This document shows positions 6,120-7,774 of a stretch of 7,774 bases of DNA, one piece after another. Origin of the DNA: an uncultured Desulfomonile sp. Lineage in GTDB: Bacteria; Desulfobacterota; Desulfomonilia; Desulfomonilales; Desulfomonilaceae. Position 1 is the stretch's first letter. Every line of letters begins with the position of its first letter. The translations under genes and the position numbers were made by a program. The notes under the pieces are model-generated. The model searched no databases and was not told the origin of the DNA. It worked only from the letters and a program-made list of their open reading frames with translations. The stretch is from contig CALDNG010000455.1 of assembly GCA_937915285.1 (NCBI GenBank), positions 1-7,774 on the forward strand, given 5' to 3'.

Positions 6120-7226
6120 ATGAGACCATGTCTAAAGGTGTCGTTCGTTGCGTTGGTTTGCGCGTTTCTTACCACAGGGTTTGGTAACGCCCATGCCTGC
6201 ATGTGGTTTACTTTGGGCGCCACAGACGGATCGTGGATAGTCGCCAGGACCATGGAGTTTGGTGTGCCGTTTAAGTGGCAACTTGTTGTTACCCCGCGTG
6301 GAATGCAGTTCTCAAGCCCTGCCCCCAATGACAAACCAGGTCTTGCATGGAAAACTAAACACGGCTTTGTCGGATTTTACTCGACCGGGCCTGAAGGCGC
6401 TATCTCGGAAGGAATGAATGAGAAGGGCCTGACATTCGGAGCGCTATGGTTTGAGCCTGACACCAAATACCAGGAGGTTCCTCCGGGTGAAGAGTGTAGA
6501 GCTTTGACCCTCACCTATCTGGGAGCCTGGATACTCGGAAACTTTGAAACCACTGACGAGGTCAAAAGAGAACTTCAAAAAATACTGGTATTTGGTGAAG
6601 TGATCAAAGAAATGGACATGGTTCCACCGCTTCACTTTGCCGTAACTGACTCCTCAGGAAAGACAATAGTCATAGAATACGAGAACGGTAAAGCCAACTT
6701 TTATGACGCTCCTCTTGGCATAATGACAAACGCTCCGAATTACCAATGGCACATGACAAACCTTAGGCAATACATTGGAATGTCAACATCTCCCAACAAG
6801 GGCGGCATACTTTCCAACCTGAATCTGTCCCCAACAGGACATGGTCTTGGAATGATCGGACTACCCGGCGACATAACCCCTCCAAGCAGATTCATCAAAC
6901 TCGCTGTTTACATTGACAGCGTCATCAAGCAGCCAAACCCTGAAAAAAACCTCAACCTTGCCCAGCACATAGTCAACGCTTTTGACATACCATTGGGCCT
7001 GGTCGTGGACAAAGCCTCCGACGGAAAAGTCATCAGCATGGAAAGGACGGATTTCGCTACGTTCAAGGATTTGACCAATAAGGTCATGTACCAGCGTCTT
7101 TATGACAACACCGAAATTACCAGGGTCGATTTAAAGAAGATTGATTTTTCAGGGGACAAATTCAAGTACATTTCACTCAACAGAGGAGAGCAAAAATTCG
7201 TGGACATCACAGACCAGGCCAGGTGA
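6120..7226 (+). CDS. Exported Ntn-hydrolase amidase, choloylglycine hydrolase / penicillin V acylase family
   Basis: This 368-residue hydrolase cleaves linear amide C-N bonds and is exported. The signal peptide spans about 1-26 (R2, K6, hydrophobic 7-20) and ends AHA, so signal peptidase cleavage would expose C27, the expected N-terminal nucleophile. R43 in the ARTMEFG motif matches the family arginine 16 residues after the cysteine. The acid three residues on is E46, where bile salt hydrolases and the classical penicillin acylase have Asp. N204 in MTNAPNYQW matches the oxyanion asparagine and R257 in PPSRF the later conserved arginine. Members act on bile salts, penicillin V or N-acyl homoserine lactones. 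For a free-living anaerobe an N-acyl amide or signal lactone is more likely than a bile salt, but the substrate is not readable. The start at 6120 is chosen on its ribosome site and signal peptide. The gene stands alone and is convergent with the next one. Confidence 0.87.
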   Translation: MRPCLKVSFVALVCAFLTTGFGNAHACMWFTLGATDGSWIVARTMEFGVPFKWQLVVTPRGMQFSSPAPNDKPGLAWKTKHGFVGFYSTGPEGAISEGMNEKGLTFGALWFEPDTKYQEVPPGEECRALTLTYLGAWILGNFETTDEVKRELQKILVFGEVIKEMDMVPPLHFAVTDSSGKTIVIEYENGKANFYDAPLGIMTNAPNYQWHMTNLRQYIGMSTSPNKGGILSNLNLSPTGHGLGMIGLPGDITPPSRFIKLAVYIDSVIKQPNPEKNLNLAQHIVNAFDIPLGLVVDKASDGKVISMERTDFATFKDLTNKVMYQRLYDNTEITRVDLKKIDFSGDKFKYISLNRGEQKFVDITDQAR

Positions 7227-7272
7227 TCGTTCCTATTGCCCGCTGTTTTTCAATGAGGGGCCTGAAACCTGG

Positions 7273-7306
7273 TGACCGATAAATTTATCAGCTTGTTTTA
7301 CGGTCA
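7273..7306. repeat. Inverted repeat with inner palindrome between convergent genes
   Basis: TGACCG (7273-7278) and CGGTCA (7301-7306) are inverted repeats 22 bases apart, and GATAAATTTATC (7278-7289) is a perfect 12-base palindrome overlapping the left arm. The element lies between the converging ends of the amidase and DUF4442 genes, where a two-way terminator would be expected. Neither structure is a strong terminator (short or AT-only stem), so the role is open. Confidence 0.35.
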
Positions 7307-7348
7307 GCTGGGCAGGCTCGTCATTCACCCCTGAGGCGCCTGGGCGTT

Positions 7349-7774
7349 TTACCTCTTTCTCCTGACGTAAATTGTTTTAAGTACCCTGCAGACGACTTCC
7401 CCCTTTTCATCAGTTATGTCTATGGAGAGTTCTGGAAGGTATTTCTTGCCGTCGCCTGTGTTGTCCTTAATTCTTGTAATCAGGTCGTCCCCGATTGTAA
7501 ACCTGGCTGTCACAAGCCCCATCCCAGGCTTCACAAAATCGATGGACGCAGACTTGTCCCATACAACATAATCCTTACCCAATATCTGTATGAGCATCAG
7601 CATGTAGAACGGATCAACCATGGCGTACAGGCTTCCGCCGAAATGCGAGTTTACATAGTTGCGATTGTAGAATCTCTTTTTCATCTCAACCACAACTTCC
7701 CGAAAATCGGGGGAAACCTTCTTTACCACAATCCCGGTGGCCCAGTAAGGTGGATAAACATTTAGAAGCATCTT
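7349..7774 (-). CDS. DUF4442 hotdog-fold protein (thioesterase-like), N-terminus cut off
   Basis: The - strand frame is open from the right edge to a TAA at 7351-7349 and reads as a DUF4442 protein, a hotdog-fold family related to PaaI-type acyl-CoA thioesterases. Counted from the methionine at 7771, family landmarks are NVYPPYWATGI (4-14), FYNRNYVNSHFGGSLYAM (34-51), DPFYMLML (53-60), VWDKSASIDFVKPG (70-83), and the end IYVRRKR (134-140). The codon before that methionine is a sense codon (AAG), and relatives usually have a dozen or more residues before the NxxPP motif, so the methionine is probably internal and the true start lies beyond the window. HFGG is the segment where related thioesterases place catalytic residues, but activity is not proven for this family. 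The gene points toward the amidase gene, with 122 bases between the two ends. A role in acyl-CoA turnover is inference. Confidence 0.85.
   Translation of the reverse strand, partial: KMLLNVYPPYWATGIVVKKVSPDFREVVVEMKKRFYNRNYVNSHFGGSLYAMVDPFYMLMLIQILGKDYVVWDKSASIDFVKPGMGLVTARFTIGDDLITRIKDNTGDGKKYLPELSIDITDEKGEVVCRVLKTIYVRRKR

Noticed and set aside
5963..6334. 123-codon open frame on the - strand under the amidase start
   Set aside because: It mostly overlaps the signal peptide and catalytic region of the amidase on the other strand and shows no recognisable domain; an antisense shadow.
7334..7350. GC-rich palindrome AGGCGCCT followed by TTTT as a terminator of the amidase gene
   Set aside because: The possible stems before the T-run are only 3-4 pairs or need a two-base loop, and the T-run overlaps the end of the convergent gene.

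Overview
The window looks like part of a Desulfobacterota (deltaproteobacterial) chromosome. This rests on remembered resemblance, not a search: a branched-chain-amino-acid-type (Liv) ABC transporter operon with an acyl-CoA ligase inside it, a LivF with a lysine/arginine-rich tail, and a DUF4442 hotdog protein are typical of strictly anaerobic, fatty- or aromatic-acid-using members such as Desulfomonile or Syntrophobacter relatives. The exact genus cannot be told from the window.

Layout. Bases 1-87 hold the last 28 codons of a LivM-type permease whose body lies to the left. A 169-base gap is followed by four closely packed + strand genes: a periplasmic solute-binding protein (257-1432), an AMP-forming acyl-CoA ligase (1442-3355), a LivG-type ATPase (3363-4187) and a LivF-type ATPase (4194-4997). 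The gaps between them are 9, 7 and 6 bases, so they almost certainly form one transcription unit. With LivM and presumably LivH upstream, they make a complete importer plus a ligase that can trap the imported acid as its CoA thioester.

A 297-base region without a convincing gene (4998-5294) separates this operon from a monocistronic exported rhodanese (5295-5879), which is followed by a perfect 12-bp hairpin. After a further AT-rich gap comes an exported N-terminal-nucleophile amidase of the choloylglycine hydrolase / penicillin V acylase family (6120-7226). A convergent gene on the - strand (7349 to the right edge) encodes a DUF4442 hotdog-fold protein, probably thioesterase-like, cut at its N-terminus by the window end.

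Working together (inference): the operon most plausibly imports a carboxylic acid, such as a fatty or aromatic acid, and activates it in the cytoplasm. The periplasmic amidase could release acyl groups from amides, and the hotdog protein could act on acyl-CoA, but neither is in the operon and the link is only proximity. The window looks like ordinary metabolic and transport chromosome. I see no mobile element, CRISPR array, tRNA or rRNA, and no clear sign of a new defence or mobile system.
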